Below are positions 12,179 through 25,400 of a DNA stretch of 64,000 nt, piece after piece. The notes under the pieces are model-generated. The model ran no database searches, was not told the origin of the DNA, and saw nothing but the letters and a program-made list of their open reading frames with translations. Position 1 is the stretch's first letter, and every line of letters starts with the position of its first letter. The DNA is from Siniperca chuatsi. Lineage: Eukaryota; Chordata; Actinopteri; Centrarchiformes; Sinipercidae. The DNA is taken from positions 7,739,945 through 7,803,944 of the forward strand of contig NC_058062.1 in the NCBI RefSeq assembly GCF_020085105.1. The letters run 5' to 3'. Position numbers and translations under genes: made by a program.

Positions 12179-13468
12179 TTTGTAATACGAAATAACTAAT
12201 AACCCTGCTGCCTTCGCGAACGTCTCGTAAATCCCCGCTTTGTTCTTCAAAAAGTTGCGGAAAACTGAATTCTTCTTTCAAATATCCAAATGAAAAATAA
12301 TAAAGACTTCTCGCACACCAGTTTTATCAGGGGTAAAAGCTTGATAATTCGTGTACCCTTGAATTAATGACTTGCGTCCACGGCTAACGTCATTTCCCCA
12401 GTGGAACAAACTCTTCGTCACGAAACAACTGCTAGTATAAATTATTATTTAGTATAAATTTAACCATTTTTTGTTACAGGGTCCTTGTCCACTGCACTCA
12501 TTTAAAACATCTTGAATGTTATATGAAGCTATACAGTATGTTCTGATGATGAAGATCATAAATGCACTAGTTGGCTTCAAACACACAGGGACGCTGTTGG
12601 ACAATCCTCTCTACCTTGTCACTCGGGATCTGCCTTTACCTGACTGCCAATCTGGCCTCACGTGAAGGGAAATTACTAAAACAAATGTAACCCCAGGCCC
12701 ATGCAAGTTAAACTGGCTTCATGAGAATGAATGACTCCGGTCTAGTGGAAAGTTCATGGTAAAGTGGAAGAAAGTTTCCTTTGCTTGTTGGTTCATTTTA
12801 CATCTGCACCTGTTTGATTAGCATGTTTCCTTACCCTTGGACACTCTTTCTGCTTTCTTTTATTCCTGTACCTTATCTTACTCATCATTCACCTGCTGCA
12901 GGCATGGGACGCCCAACAGTTGCCATGTTTATCTTCCACCCTGTCCTCCACCCCAGGTTCTGTTGCTGTCATGTACAGGAAGTTTCTCTTCTGCTTTTGT
13001 GCTTCTGTGGTTTCTGTCTGTGTTACAGAGTGTGTAACACTCCCCTTTCCTTCCTCTCATATGCAGCCCGCTGTATTAACAGTTCTCGGTCAACTAGTAT
13101 AGAGAATAGTAAGTGACACTTCGGTGGGTCTTTTCGTAGAACCCAATAGGCCCCAACAAGGCTTATAACCTTATTCTCAAAGGTACTTGCAGACAGAGAG
13201 GGATAGGTCGATGAGAGGACAGACATGAGGACGGACTACCTTCTTTCATCATCCACCCTGTCCTAAGGACCAAGGCGGATTCAGTAGACCAGAGGCTTGA
13301 TGTTCCTGTCCCTGAAGGTCCAAAGACTTGATTTGGTTTGATTTAGGACTGCTTGTTCTTGTCATTTTGAGTGATCACCTTTTGTCACACTGTTTTGGAA
13401 TACACTGATTTCCCGGGAGAAAGGGTTTGTGTAAAGCTTTCCTCCTGGATTACTTGTGGAGATTAGTG
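12179..13468. other. Divergent mlx/fmnl1 spacer: mlx promoter and fmnl1 5' region
   Basis: About 1.3 kb between the start codons of two head-to-head genes. CpG-bearing sequence next to mlx (12180-12260) fits its promoter. A CACGTG lies at 12659-12664. Sequence just before the fmnl1 ATG (about 13110-13468) may be its 5' UTR, but no start site can be set by eye. Open frames at 12781-13226 show no similarity and overlap on both strands. Confidence 0.45.
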
Positions 13469-16400
13469 ATGGGGAATGCGGCTGCAGGGGGCTTGGAGCA
13501 GGAACCGTCAGAGGGCCGAGAGGCCAGGAACTCAGTCGGAGCAGTTTCAGGAATGAGTGACCCCACTCCAACCTTGCAGAAGAAGCAGCTGGCTCCCCCC
13601 AAACTGCCCATGCCCCCAGAGGAGGAGCTGGAGGAGCGCTTCAATGTGGTGCTGGTGAGTGGTTACACAGGAGACGCAAAGGCACACATCCTTACTGCAC
13701 ATGAAAACAGAGATTATGCACTTGGTGTATTGCTAATGCCAGCTATGGTCTTGTAGTAGAGACTATGTGTAAAGGCTTGGACAATTATGCAGGTACATGT
13801 GATTCAGAGACAGAAAAAAACAAATCACATCCAATTTATAAGGTGTAATTTAAAGTTGTTATAAGCAGCAAGTGTTCTGAGTCCTGTTTTGAACACATAA
13901 GCGCTGTGACCAAAAAACAATTTGAACTAAATACAGACTGCATATGATGTCAGCCTTTTCCCATTTGTTGTCTCACAATCCGTTAGAATATCTAATTCCA
14001 GAGGCCCATTTGTCTGGTGGGTACAGAGAGCTAAACTGCATAGTATCTGCTTTAAATGTGATCCAGCAAACAGTCATTTGATGTGTAATTTTGCCCAATC
14101 TAATTTGCACAAAGGTCATCAATAACTGCTCCATTCAAAGTTGGAATATCACACTAAAAACAATGCTATCAACAAGTTGCCAGATTCATCAAAGTCCTTC
14201 TTTCCTTTAATGGCAGATCTGAAAATGTCAGGCTAGGAACAGGGTGATAAGAGCATGCTTGGGCAGCTGGCCCCAAGGGGAAGTTGAGCAACACATTTAC
14301 ATGAGTGAGACCATAAGACCGGAAAACATGTGTTTCACCATTCTATCAAGAATCTAGAGCTGTTAGAAGACAGTAATCCTCATGATGAATACTTTAAGCA
14401 TTTGAGACACCATAAATAATAACACATCAAAACCTATTGTTTAGTATCAGGAATTTCTATGATGCTCATAACCCATTAAGTGTGACATCATGGGTTATGG
14501 GATGGAGCAAAGTCTCTGGATGAAGAGTGTGAAGTGTCCAGGTACTCTACAGGTGTTTAAATAATGAGTGAACAGATGCTGGAACGTGAGCTAAGCTCCA
14601 ACTATTTATGTAAAGATAAAAAAACTATCTCCTCTCTTTAAATTTAAACCAGTTTACCCGTGCTTAATTTAAGACAGAGAAGCACAATCCACATAAAAAG
14701 ACTAACAGCAGCAGTCAGGAATCAGTTTCCTCCTCAGAGTACAGAAATTAAAAAGAACATTAGATATTCACTTTACTGACTCCTTAGTTGTTTGTAATAT
14801 GTTTAATGAAACTTCTGTTAATGTAGCATGGAGGAAAGCAAGACTCTTTTCTTCACATGTGACTATTTCACATAAGTTGACAAAACTTCTTCTGAGCATG
14901 GAAATGAAATGGAAATATGAGAAGACATACAAATGTGGTGTGGCTTTAGGGTAAACTATTTCATAATATCTAAGTGACATATTCTGTTAACTCGGAAAAT
15001 GAACAAAGGCGGCCTCAGGCATTATATGAAAGAATGACCTCACTTCCTCTTTCAGCAAAATACTTCCAATGTAAACTTTAGAGACATGCCATTCTGCACC
15101 TTCCTTAACTGAATTGAGAATTCAGGCTTTAATGTTTGCGTAACAAACTCTACAAGGAAATGAGAATTGCACTTTCTTCTTCATTTCTACATTGTTTCAA
15201 AACTTCAAAAATTTATACTCACAGTATATAAGTTCATGCAATTGAACGTGCACCAAATTTTTTTTTGGTAAGTGTTGTACCATAAAACCCACAATGAAAC
15301 CCCTCCCTTACCCCACCAAGGATGACGCAACAACTCCCCAGCAAAGCAACAGGCCATTTCCGTTTTTGCTTCTCTGTTTTTGTAAAGGTGTAAAATAGAA
15401 ACTACAAACCACTGTTTGAATGTAAGATCAACGCCCAGTGTCAACTGAAATGATTAGTCTTGCCAGTAAATCATCATTGTGTTTGGAGTCTTGGATCAGG
15501 TGCATAACCAGTGACAGGACTGGTGATGCAGCAGTGTTTTTATTTACTCAATCAGTGACCAAAGAAAGCGCTTGAACTCTGTAATTAAGACAACAGTGAT
15601 TGGGAACTATTCTTGCTCCAATTCTTTTGTCAAGTATCTTTTTATAACTTTTTTCCCCCCACACAAACTCCCTAATTAGGTTCTGAATCAGACTTTATTT
15701 GGGTTCATTAAACCATTCAGTTCTTAAGCCATTTGAATGGGGGAATTACCCAAATGATCAGGAATTGAACTTTTCACTGTAAGTTGAGGACGATAACTCA
15801 AAGTGAAACTACCTTTTGGGCACGAATATGTCAACTCCAACCTGCAACAAAGAGTTATGGAGGTGGGGGTGTTCTTGATCTAAATAAAATTCTCCAAATA
15901 GTCCAGGAAACATTTTGTACCATTTGTTATGGAAAGGTATGTGATATTGTTAAGATAAATGTCTGATCTTGTTAGAAAGACTACATAAACAATTGTCATA
16001 GTCTATATTTAAACTTTGATCATATAAATAAAAAAGTAAAGAAACCAACAAATTAAATAAAAATGGCTAGTAATGGAATATGTTTTCTTAATAACTGTAT
16101 ATGTGCCTTGTTTCATCAACATCTTTATCTTTATTAAAGGTTGCATTGTAGTGTAAAATTTGACAAATCATCATCACATGCACAAAGGTTCTAAGATGAG
16201 CTCAATAATTCCTTTGTTAAGACCAAAAATCTTTATTTTCTGGCGTACATGGTACCTACTGACAACCATCAATACATACATGTAAACACTGAGTCATCTT
16301 TGCTTCCGGCAGGTAGTTAACACCCCTCTGCATAACACGGAAAGTGCATTTGTGGTTTGCTAGATTTGAATATTGATGCATAAGCAGGAAATAAATTACA

Positions 16401-19400
16401 TTTAATGTTTGTGTGCTAAATGATGGTGTTAAGATGAATTATAGAACAGAAACATCCTAAAGTGTGACAAATTCTTTTTACACAGTGATATTCTCGATTA
16501 TAAAATGTATTTGATCACCTCAGATTCCTTAGATTGAAACAGCATCTCTCTTTTGCTCTCTCTTCCAGAGTTATATGAACTTGCCTCCAGATAAACTGAA
16601 GCTGTTGAGTCAGTATGACAATGAAAAGAAGTGGGAACTAGTCTGTGATCAGGTAAGACCTTTTTTGTTTTGTTGATAATGAGCTGGTTTGACCTCATCA
16701 TACACGTCATCAAACTGAGCAGGATTCTTGCACCAGTGCCTTCACAGGGACAGAGTTGACATAAAGTACATAAACACACAAAATGGATGTGTGGTAAAGA
16801 GCAGAGTGCAGTGTGAAAACCTTGCAGCATAGTTTCTGTGGTTGCAAGAGGCGTTGGCATGGAAACAGAGCGGTTTGTGTCTGTTATGTTTACAAGTACA
16901 TAAATAGCAATAATAGCTTCAGATGCTGTGTGCTGGTAAATGTGTCTCCAATCCAGTCATCTTTCAGGGTTGTTGATAAAAGTGAAAAGCTACTTTTGAC
17001 TCAGTTCTCTGTGAATCATTCTTCCCCAGGAGCGTTTCCAGGTGAAGAGCCCCCCGTCCACTTACCTGGCTAAGATCAAGAGCTTCTACCAGGATCAAGG
17101 AGGGGTGTCTCGCAGGGTCAGTGTACAGCATCACCTTCCTTTCATATTTGACACATCTTTAATTTTCTATCTACACAATGATATCTCATTGATTCTCACC
17201 TCTTCTGCTTCTTTAGCTGAAGAAACGGATCCAAGATGCCACCCAGATCCTTAAAAATTTGGAGATATCCCTTCGCACCAATCACATTGGGTGAGCATGT
17301 TAAGTTGGGGTGGGTAGTTTTTGATGTGCCCTTTAACAACTTTTATTTATTTTTAAAAAATATTTTGTCTTATTAGAAATTTCATCTTAATGTGTTTTTA
17401 CATTATTGTTTTACATTTTTGACTTGTTTTTAATATATATAATTATATATAATTTGTTGTATTTTAGCTCATCATGTCTGTAAAGCACTTTGTAGAAACA
17501 TGATTCAAAGGTTCCCAATGGAGTTTTCTTGTGAACAAATAAAGTAATGTTTACACACACTGTTTTGCGTGTTACCGCCACCAACTGTTAGTTTGTGGAA
17601 TAGGTTGTGAAATGGCAGATGTGCTCAGGCACATGCGTGTGCATTTTCGTGTGGACGTTACAAACAAAACCAGGACCCACTTGTAAAATCATTGGTCCAT
17701 AATGTTACTAGTGGTTAAAACTCTACAGGGTACCTTTAAGATAGATGCTAAAGAAATTAAGTTTCCAATTATTGTTGTCATTATTTCATTTAATGGTCTT
17801 TTTGAGGTCACTGAGCATTAAACTATTTATATTTTATTGAACACCAGTCACTGTTTCCACAGACCACAAGTACAGGATAATTGTAAAAGATAAAATATAG
17901 TGAGTGAAACAGTAGCACATAAAGTTATAAAGTCAGCAAACTGGCTCAATAAATAAACGTTTGCTAGCATTAGCCACCATAAGCTACTGGTCACACCAGA
18001 CCAAAGTTGAACCAGAAAAACCCCTGATGGTATTGAATTGAGCAAGAGTGCAGTGTATTGCTTATGAATTCAACATTTCATTTATAAGAGCAAAATTGTG
18101 TGGTTTTTTCTTTCTAAAGTTACATAGTCGTGCAAAGTCCAATCTGAGTGCAGAATCTGTGATATATAATTACAAAATATTTCTCTATCAGTGTTTCATT
18201 CCTCATTCTTTATTTTGCTTTGGGTCTTTTTGTAGATGGGCCCAAGAGTTTCTCAATGAGCAGAACAAAGGTTTGGATGTTCTGGTGGAATACTTGTCCC
18301 ATGCACAAAGTGACGTCTCGTGAGTACCAGCAGGGTGTGAAAACTCTCTTAGAAACTGATGATGCTCTTACAGGGAAGTTATTTATCACCATGGATGTGT
18401 GATGGATTAGTTTGTATAAACTCTTTAGGTTTGATGTGGAGAGTTTTGAAAATGGTGGCACCCTGTCAGAGAGCAGAAAGCCAGCCGAGAGGTCAATGGA
18501 AGACTTGACCAAGAACTCCAGCAGCTCTCAGTCACATGGGATGAGCAGAGCTGCTCGTGCACTGACTGTAAGGTAAGAAGTTCCAGACATGCAAGATTAT
18601 TCCAGACCCAGAGATGAAGAATGGGAGAAGTGGTATGATGGTGGCATATTGTAGTGCCACAGAGGTGACCAAGTCCAAATCTACAAAATCTTCATTAACA
18701 CAAATGTTTCATAAAATTTGTCTTTGTAAAAAAAAATTAAACAAACAGTGCAACAGGCAGTTCCTCTTGAAAGAGAGACATTCCAACCATGATGAATGCC
18801 TCGATTACTCACACCCTCATTCATTCATACCCTTTGCTCATTTGTTGAGTATCTTAGTCTTTATTTTCCTTTCCACCTGATGCCACATTTCAGCTGTCAG
18901 ACAGACACAGTCGATGTCCAAAACAATGCTGGAAGTCTTGTTATAAATGGTTAACTGCTAACTGTGCTCAAAACTGTTTTGCGGGTATCTTAGAAGTTCT
19001 GGGCCTCAACTTCAAACCATTTGCACTTACAGTAGCTTCTCTTCTCTTAGAGCATTCATTCGTGTCTATACACTTGTTATCTCTCTACAGAATAAGCTCC
19101 ACTCTGGTGAACAAAATGCATAAGAAGTCCCAATCATCCAACCAGAGAGATGATGTGCATGTGTGCATAATGTGCCTGCGAGCCATCATGAACTACCAGG
19201 TAGAGCAACTCTGCTGTCATAAAAATGTGTACTTAAAGGAGGTGAAATCTTTTTGCCAGTGAGTTGATGTAATTCCACTTTTTCCCACTGCTGTTGCAGT
19301 TTTTGCCACTCATTGTTTGATTTAAAGTCTTAAAAAGCTTAATATTTTTTTGCAACATAATTTTCTCAACCACAAACACTTTTCCTGCATCTTTTGACAC

Positions 19401-22400
19401 ATCAGCTTTCTTGGGGGCAGCTGTTTATGCTTTTTCTTCTGCTTTTAGTCTGGTTTTAACCTAGTGATGACTCACCCGCGCTGTGTAAACGAGATCACCC
19501 TCAGTCTTAACAGCAGGAATCCCAGGTCAGTGCATTTGTGTATGAGACAAAGTGTGTGTTAGCTGTCTGTCTTTATCCATATCTAACCCCTCCCATGCTG
19601 CGACAGGACCAAAGCCCTTGTGTTGGAGTTGCTGGCTGCCGTGTGTCTTGTCAGAGGAGGACATGACATCATTCTCTCTGCTTTTGACAACTTCAAAGAG
19701 GTGAAATTGTTTTTTTATTAGTAATTTTACCATATTGCAATGGCCTCATTTGACTTACTTGTTCAGTCATGCCATTGTTCCAGACTTCCCCTCTTTGATT
19801 ACTCATCTCGTGACTGTACCAATCTGCCCCTCACATGCAGTGTGGCCATAATTTTTAGCACATGTAGAACAGTCATGCATGTGTGTGTAATTCTAAATGG
19901 GTAAGAAATAGACCCTATTTGTGTAGTGTTGATTGCGATGAGCTATTACATGTAATAGATATAACTTGTAAGAAAAAGACAAATTTTGCATTTATTCTCC
20001 CCTTGCGCCCCCATTTGGTCAACAATTAAAATGCATATTTAGATAAGTTTCTATTTTTTCTCTCAGGTGAGCAGAGAAAAGAACCGCTTTGAGAAATTGA
20101 TGGAATACTTCCTCAATGATGACAGCAACATTGACTTCATGGTATGGTCCACAGATTTACTACCTACACATTGGCTGTTTAACAAATAAAGGGACGTTTA
20201 AGTTGTGGATGTTCTTGGGATTTAACTGTAATTGTCTGTCTTCAGGTGGCTTGCATGCAGTTCATAAACATCGTGGTCCATTCAGTGGAGAACATGAACT
20301 TCCGTGTGCATCTACAGTACGAGTTCACTCACCTTGGATTAGACAAGTATCTAGAGGTGAATATACATAAAAATCTCAATGTGAAAGGGGTTGCTCGTAG
20401 TGATGAACCTACAGAGAATAATCACCTGAATCTGCAGCTCTCTTTTTAGCAAGTTTCAGCTCTTTGTTTAGCTGTCCAGCCCGCAACTTTACTGTTTTGG
20501 TTCATTCTCGGCCACAGCAGGCAGTTGTTTTCAGTGCTCAAAGCTCTAAAAACCCCCTGTACACTACCTACTCAGCACCGCACACAATTAGTGATTAGCT
20601 GGTGAACATAGTGGAGCACTTGGCAGCTAAAGAGACAGATATTTACCTCAGGAGTTGGTAGAGACCAAAAACAGAGCTAAAAGAGAGTGAATATTGGACT
20701 AACATTCATCAGGTGAACAGAAACACAACTCCAAATGAATGATGATGTTGTTCCGTAACTGCTGGAGGTGTAAATAAGCAACTGGTTGCTAACAAGTTCA
20801 ACATATCAACTTAAAAGGTGATAATATGTCAATATTGTGTTTGCAACTTGTTTATGCTATTATTGCAGGTTTGAATATATGAAATATCTACCATTTTTCA
20901 ATGAGTCAGTGTAAGAGAATTAAAGAAACAAATTCAAAACCCCATAATATTAATTTAAGACTAATTCTCATAAAATTCATACATTTTTATGATGAGTTAC
21001 AAGAAACTTGTTTTGTCCAGCTGGTCAATTCTCATGCCCATTCTCTTCCACATTTAATAGGATGTGGCTGCTGCATGCTCATCCAGTTTTCCTTTACTTT
21101 TTGCTTTTCCCTACTTTTATACTAGAAGCAAATGTTAGTTTTAAGAACATTTCTATATAATTTTAACAGAGCAACTCTCTCTCTATGTGAAAACATTTAA
21201 CAGTATAATATGAAGCGATTAGTCAATCAATCAGTTGATCGACAGAAAATTAATCGGCAACTATTTTGATAATCGAATAATCGCTTTAATTTACTTTTCA
21301 AGCAGAAATACCAATAAATGGCTGGTTCTAGCTCCTTAAATGAGACAATTTGCAGCTTTTCTCTGTTTTATTTCAATGTAAGTTGGATAACTTTGAACTA
21401 TTGACTGAACAAAAAAAGACATTTGAAGATGTCACCTCGAGCTCTGGGAAACTGAGATAGACATTTTTAACCATTTTCAAACATTTTATGGTCAAAATAA
21501 ATAATCAATTAATCGAGAAAATAATCAGCAGATTAATCGATAATGAAATTATCATTAGTTGATTAAATATGGTAAATAAAATGTTTATTCATCAGACTTT
21601 TGCTGACTCTCTATAGAACTAAAGTTTTCAAATATATCTTATACATTTCAGTAGATTAAATATCTCCTATAAATCTTTATTTAAAAGTTAACCTGAATCA
21701 ATCCCTATGCCATATGTACATTATTAATTTAAACATGCAATAGATATATTGTTCTATATCATAGTTATTATAAGTTATGATTTATTTCTATAATACATCA
21801 TTATTGTATGTGTTTGTGTGTTAGCGTCTGAAGCTAACAGAAAGCGAGAAGCTGCAGGTGCAGATCCAGGCCTACCTGGACAACGTGTTAGATGTAGGAG
21901 CCCTGCTGGAGGATGCAGAGAACAGAGGAGGGGTGCTGGAGCATGTGGACAAACTGCAGGAACACAACGGACAGGTCAGCCACAAATTAAAGAAAAATAG
22001 GAATCTTGCTGAACAAAAAGAGGCTTTGATGTTGTGATGTTAAGGCAATGTTGTCTATGTTACAGCTGACTGCCCAGCTACAGGAGATTGAGAATCAGAC
22101 TACAGAGAGAATATCTGAACTTGAGACTCACCTCATGCAGGCCACCAAGGAGACTGAGCTCCTCAAAGTAAGTGCTGCTCCATGACATGTAGAATGTTTA
22201 ATAAGATTAATTAGCCAAGCAAGGTGTGCCATTCTCACAGTGGTTAGTTATAATGAGGTCAAAAGAGTGGCAGTTCACTTTATTTTAATAATCTTAATAT
22301 TAAAGTAAAATCTAATCATCTTCAATATAAAATAAAAAAGATGAGAGTATTTGCACTTGTCAAATAAATCTGTAAATGACCTTGCATTTTAGCCATATTA

Positions 22401-25400
22401 GTGGCATTGGCTCTGGGGATGGCAATGACGGTCTCCCAGTTGGTCGAGTGGTCCAGACTGAAATATCTCAACAATAATTTGATAGATTGCCATAACATTT
22501 TGTACAGACATTCATGGTTCCAAGAGGATGACTTTGGTGATCCCCTGACTTTTCCTCAAGCACCACCATCAGGGTGACATTTTTCAGTTTAATGTATGTA
22601 ACTAAATTCCTACTAATTAATGATATTTCCATCAACCTCAGCTGTACTTTGTGTTTTGTGCTAAATAGCAAATGTTAGCATGCTAACACACTAAACATTA
22701 CCTACTAAACATTAGTATGTTAGCATTGTCATTGTGAGCATGCTGACGTTAACATTTAGCTCTCCACAGTCTCACAGAGCCACCTTCATGGCTGTAGACT
22801 CTTAGTCTAGTTAAAGAATATATCCTCTTTAAAGCCTGAAGATAAATTCTGTATTATATGCTCTTTGTGGAGATAAGCTGTGTTTCTGTATTTCTGTTTG
22901 TGTCTTATAGGAAAGCCTGCGAGAGTCCTGTTCTCAGGTTAGTGTCTTGCAGCAAAGAGAACGGGAGCGGGAGCTAGACAGGGAGCGGGAGAAGGACAGG
23001 GAGCGTCTGAGCACCTCCACCCCTCAAACAGCTTCCGAGCTGGAGCAGAAGATCCAGGAGCTGCAGGACAAGGGGCTTATCCGACTGGGACGCAGTGCCT
23101 CTGGAGGTCTGGACATCCAGGTTGTACCTGTCACAGTGGTCGAATATGTCCATGCCCCAGCCTCAGCTGCCCAGTCCAGTGCTCTGGGCTCGGCCACTGA
23201 TTCTCCTTCCTCGCCGTCCAGCATTCCTGCCTCTGCCCTGCCGCCACCTCCTCCACCTCCTCCACCTCCTCCTCCCCTTTCTGGTGGTCCAGGGCAGGTT
23301 GCCTCTCCTCCTCCGCCACCTCCACCTCCACCTCCACCAGGAGGTTGTGGTGCTGTGCCCCCACCTCCTCCTCCCCCACCTGGTGCTGGACCTCCACCTC
23401 CGCCTCCCCCGCCTGGTGCTGGACCCCCACCTCCGCCTCCCCCACCTGGTGGTGGACCCCCGCCCCCTCCTGGACCGCTAAACACTCAATCTGGTAAGGA
23501 GGTTGATAGAGGAATCTGTCTGAAAATTACTGAAAGCTGTCATGAGTTTGTAGCAATGAAAAAGTAAAGATCTTATTTGTTTGATCATTTCTCTTCTTTT
23601 TCTGTTTCCTTAGGGCTTAAGAGCAAGAAGCCCATTCAGACCAAGTTCAGAATGCCGTTGTTCAACTGGCAGCCCTTAAAACCAAACCAGGTGACAGGCA
23701 CCGTCTTCAATGAACTGGATGACGAGCAGGTCTTAGGGGTAAGAAGATGCATTTATTTCACTTGCACTGTACAGTTTATCCTGTCAGAATACTGCAGTTG
23801 AAAATACTTTTTTTTATCCTGACCATCTTAGCTTCCTCTCTCTACCTCTCATTCTGTCTACATCAGGAGTTGAATATGGATATGTTCGAGGAACAGTTTA
23901 AGACTAGGGCCCAGGGTAATCCAGCAGACCTGTCCAAAATCAAGAAGAAGGTGGCCCAGAAGGCCCCCAGCAAGACGTCCTTGATTGACCCCAACAAGGC
24001 CAAGAATCTGGCAATCACTTTACGCAAGGGGGGAATGAACCCATCTGTTATCTGCACCGCCATAGAGACGTATGTGCTTCATGGAAAACCTGTTGCACTG
24101 TTGACATTTCTGAGCTATCCTCCATGCTCTCTCTCATACACTACCTGATATGACTTTCATTACTCTTTTGCACAGGTATGACCAGCAGTCTTTGTCCATA
24201 GACTTCCTGGAATTACTCGAGCACTTCATACCATCAGATTTTGAGATGAAGCTGCTGGTTAACTATGAGAAGGATGGCCGCCCGCTGGAGGAGCTGACTG
24301 ATGAGGACCAATTTATATTACGCTTTGGGAAGATTCCTCGTCTGAGGCAGCGAATAAACACTCTCACTTTTATGGGCAACTTCCCAGATACTGTCAAACG
24401 CCTGCAGCCGGTCAGTTGGTCAAATGCTTTATAACTTGGACTGAAAGAGACTTAGATTAAAGTTCTTAAACAGATGTACTGATTTTGTTTTTACTTCATT
24501 CACAGCAACTAAATTCCATCATTGCTGCATCCATGTCCATCAAGTCTTCAACCAAACTGAAAAAGATCTTAGAAGTAAGGAAAAGAGAATACGACATGCT
24601 GATGTAGCTTTCAAATGTGTGATTTTACATAAGTCATCTCATGTGTTCCCCTTCAGATTGTTCTCGCCTTTGGCAACTATATGAACAGCAGTAAGAAAGG
24701 TGCAGCATACGGTTTTCGGCTGCAGAGTCTGGACCTTGTAAGTAGCCTTTATTTGTACATTTAAAGCGAGACTATGTAACTTTTGGAAGAAGAAATAACA
24801 GTCTTCCTTTTACAAATCAAAAGTTGAATCCAGAAGCAATAACATGGACCTTTGCTCAATTCAGTACACTCTTGCTTTTAACCGTTACAGCCTTACTTGG
24901 TCTGATATGACCAGTAGCTAATGTTATCAATCTTTAGATAGACATTGCTGTGTAACTGACATTGCTGATGTTTGGTGAATTTATGACTATTCATTACTTG
25001 TGCTCCTACATTTTACCATTTACCATTATCCCCATAATTGTCACTAGTGCTCACAGTGGCAGCTGTTAAGCATACTATTTGTGATTTAAGAAAACTTTAA
25101 TAACCAAATCAACTTTGTCAACATCTTTACTTTTCAGCTGTTGGAGACCAAATCAACTGATCGCTCGCAGACGCTACTTCACTTCATCACAAGTATCATC
25201 CAGGAAAAATACCCCGACTTGGCCAACTTTCACACTGATCTACACTTTGTAGACAAGGCAGCCCTTGGTACAGTCACACAAAAAGTCAAGCTGTCCAGTT
25301 ATGTAGCGTGTGATTTAAATTACTAAAACTAATTTTTGTTTCTTTCCTAGTATCGTTGGACGGCATTCTTCAAGATATCCGCTCATTAGAGCGCGGAATG

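Noticed and set aside
12781..13226. Cluster of overlapping open frames on both strands before fmnl1
   Set aside because: Several frames overlap in both directions, none recognisable, no splice continuity with fmnl1; treated as spacer or 5' UTR.
23024..23485. 153-codon Gly-rich open frame on the minus strand
   Set aside because: It is the antisense shadow of the proline-coding FH1 exon of fmnl1; poly-Gly arises from the complement of CCN codons.
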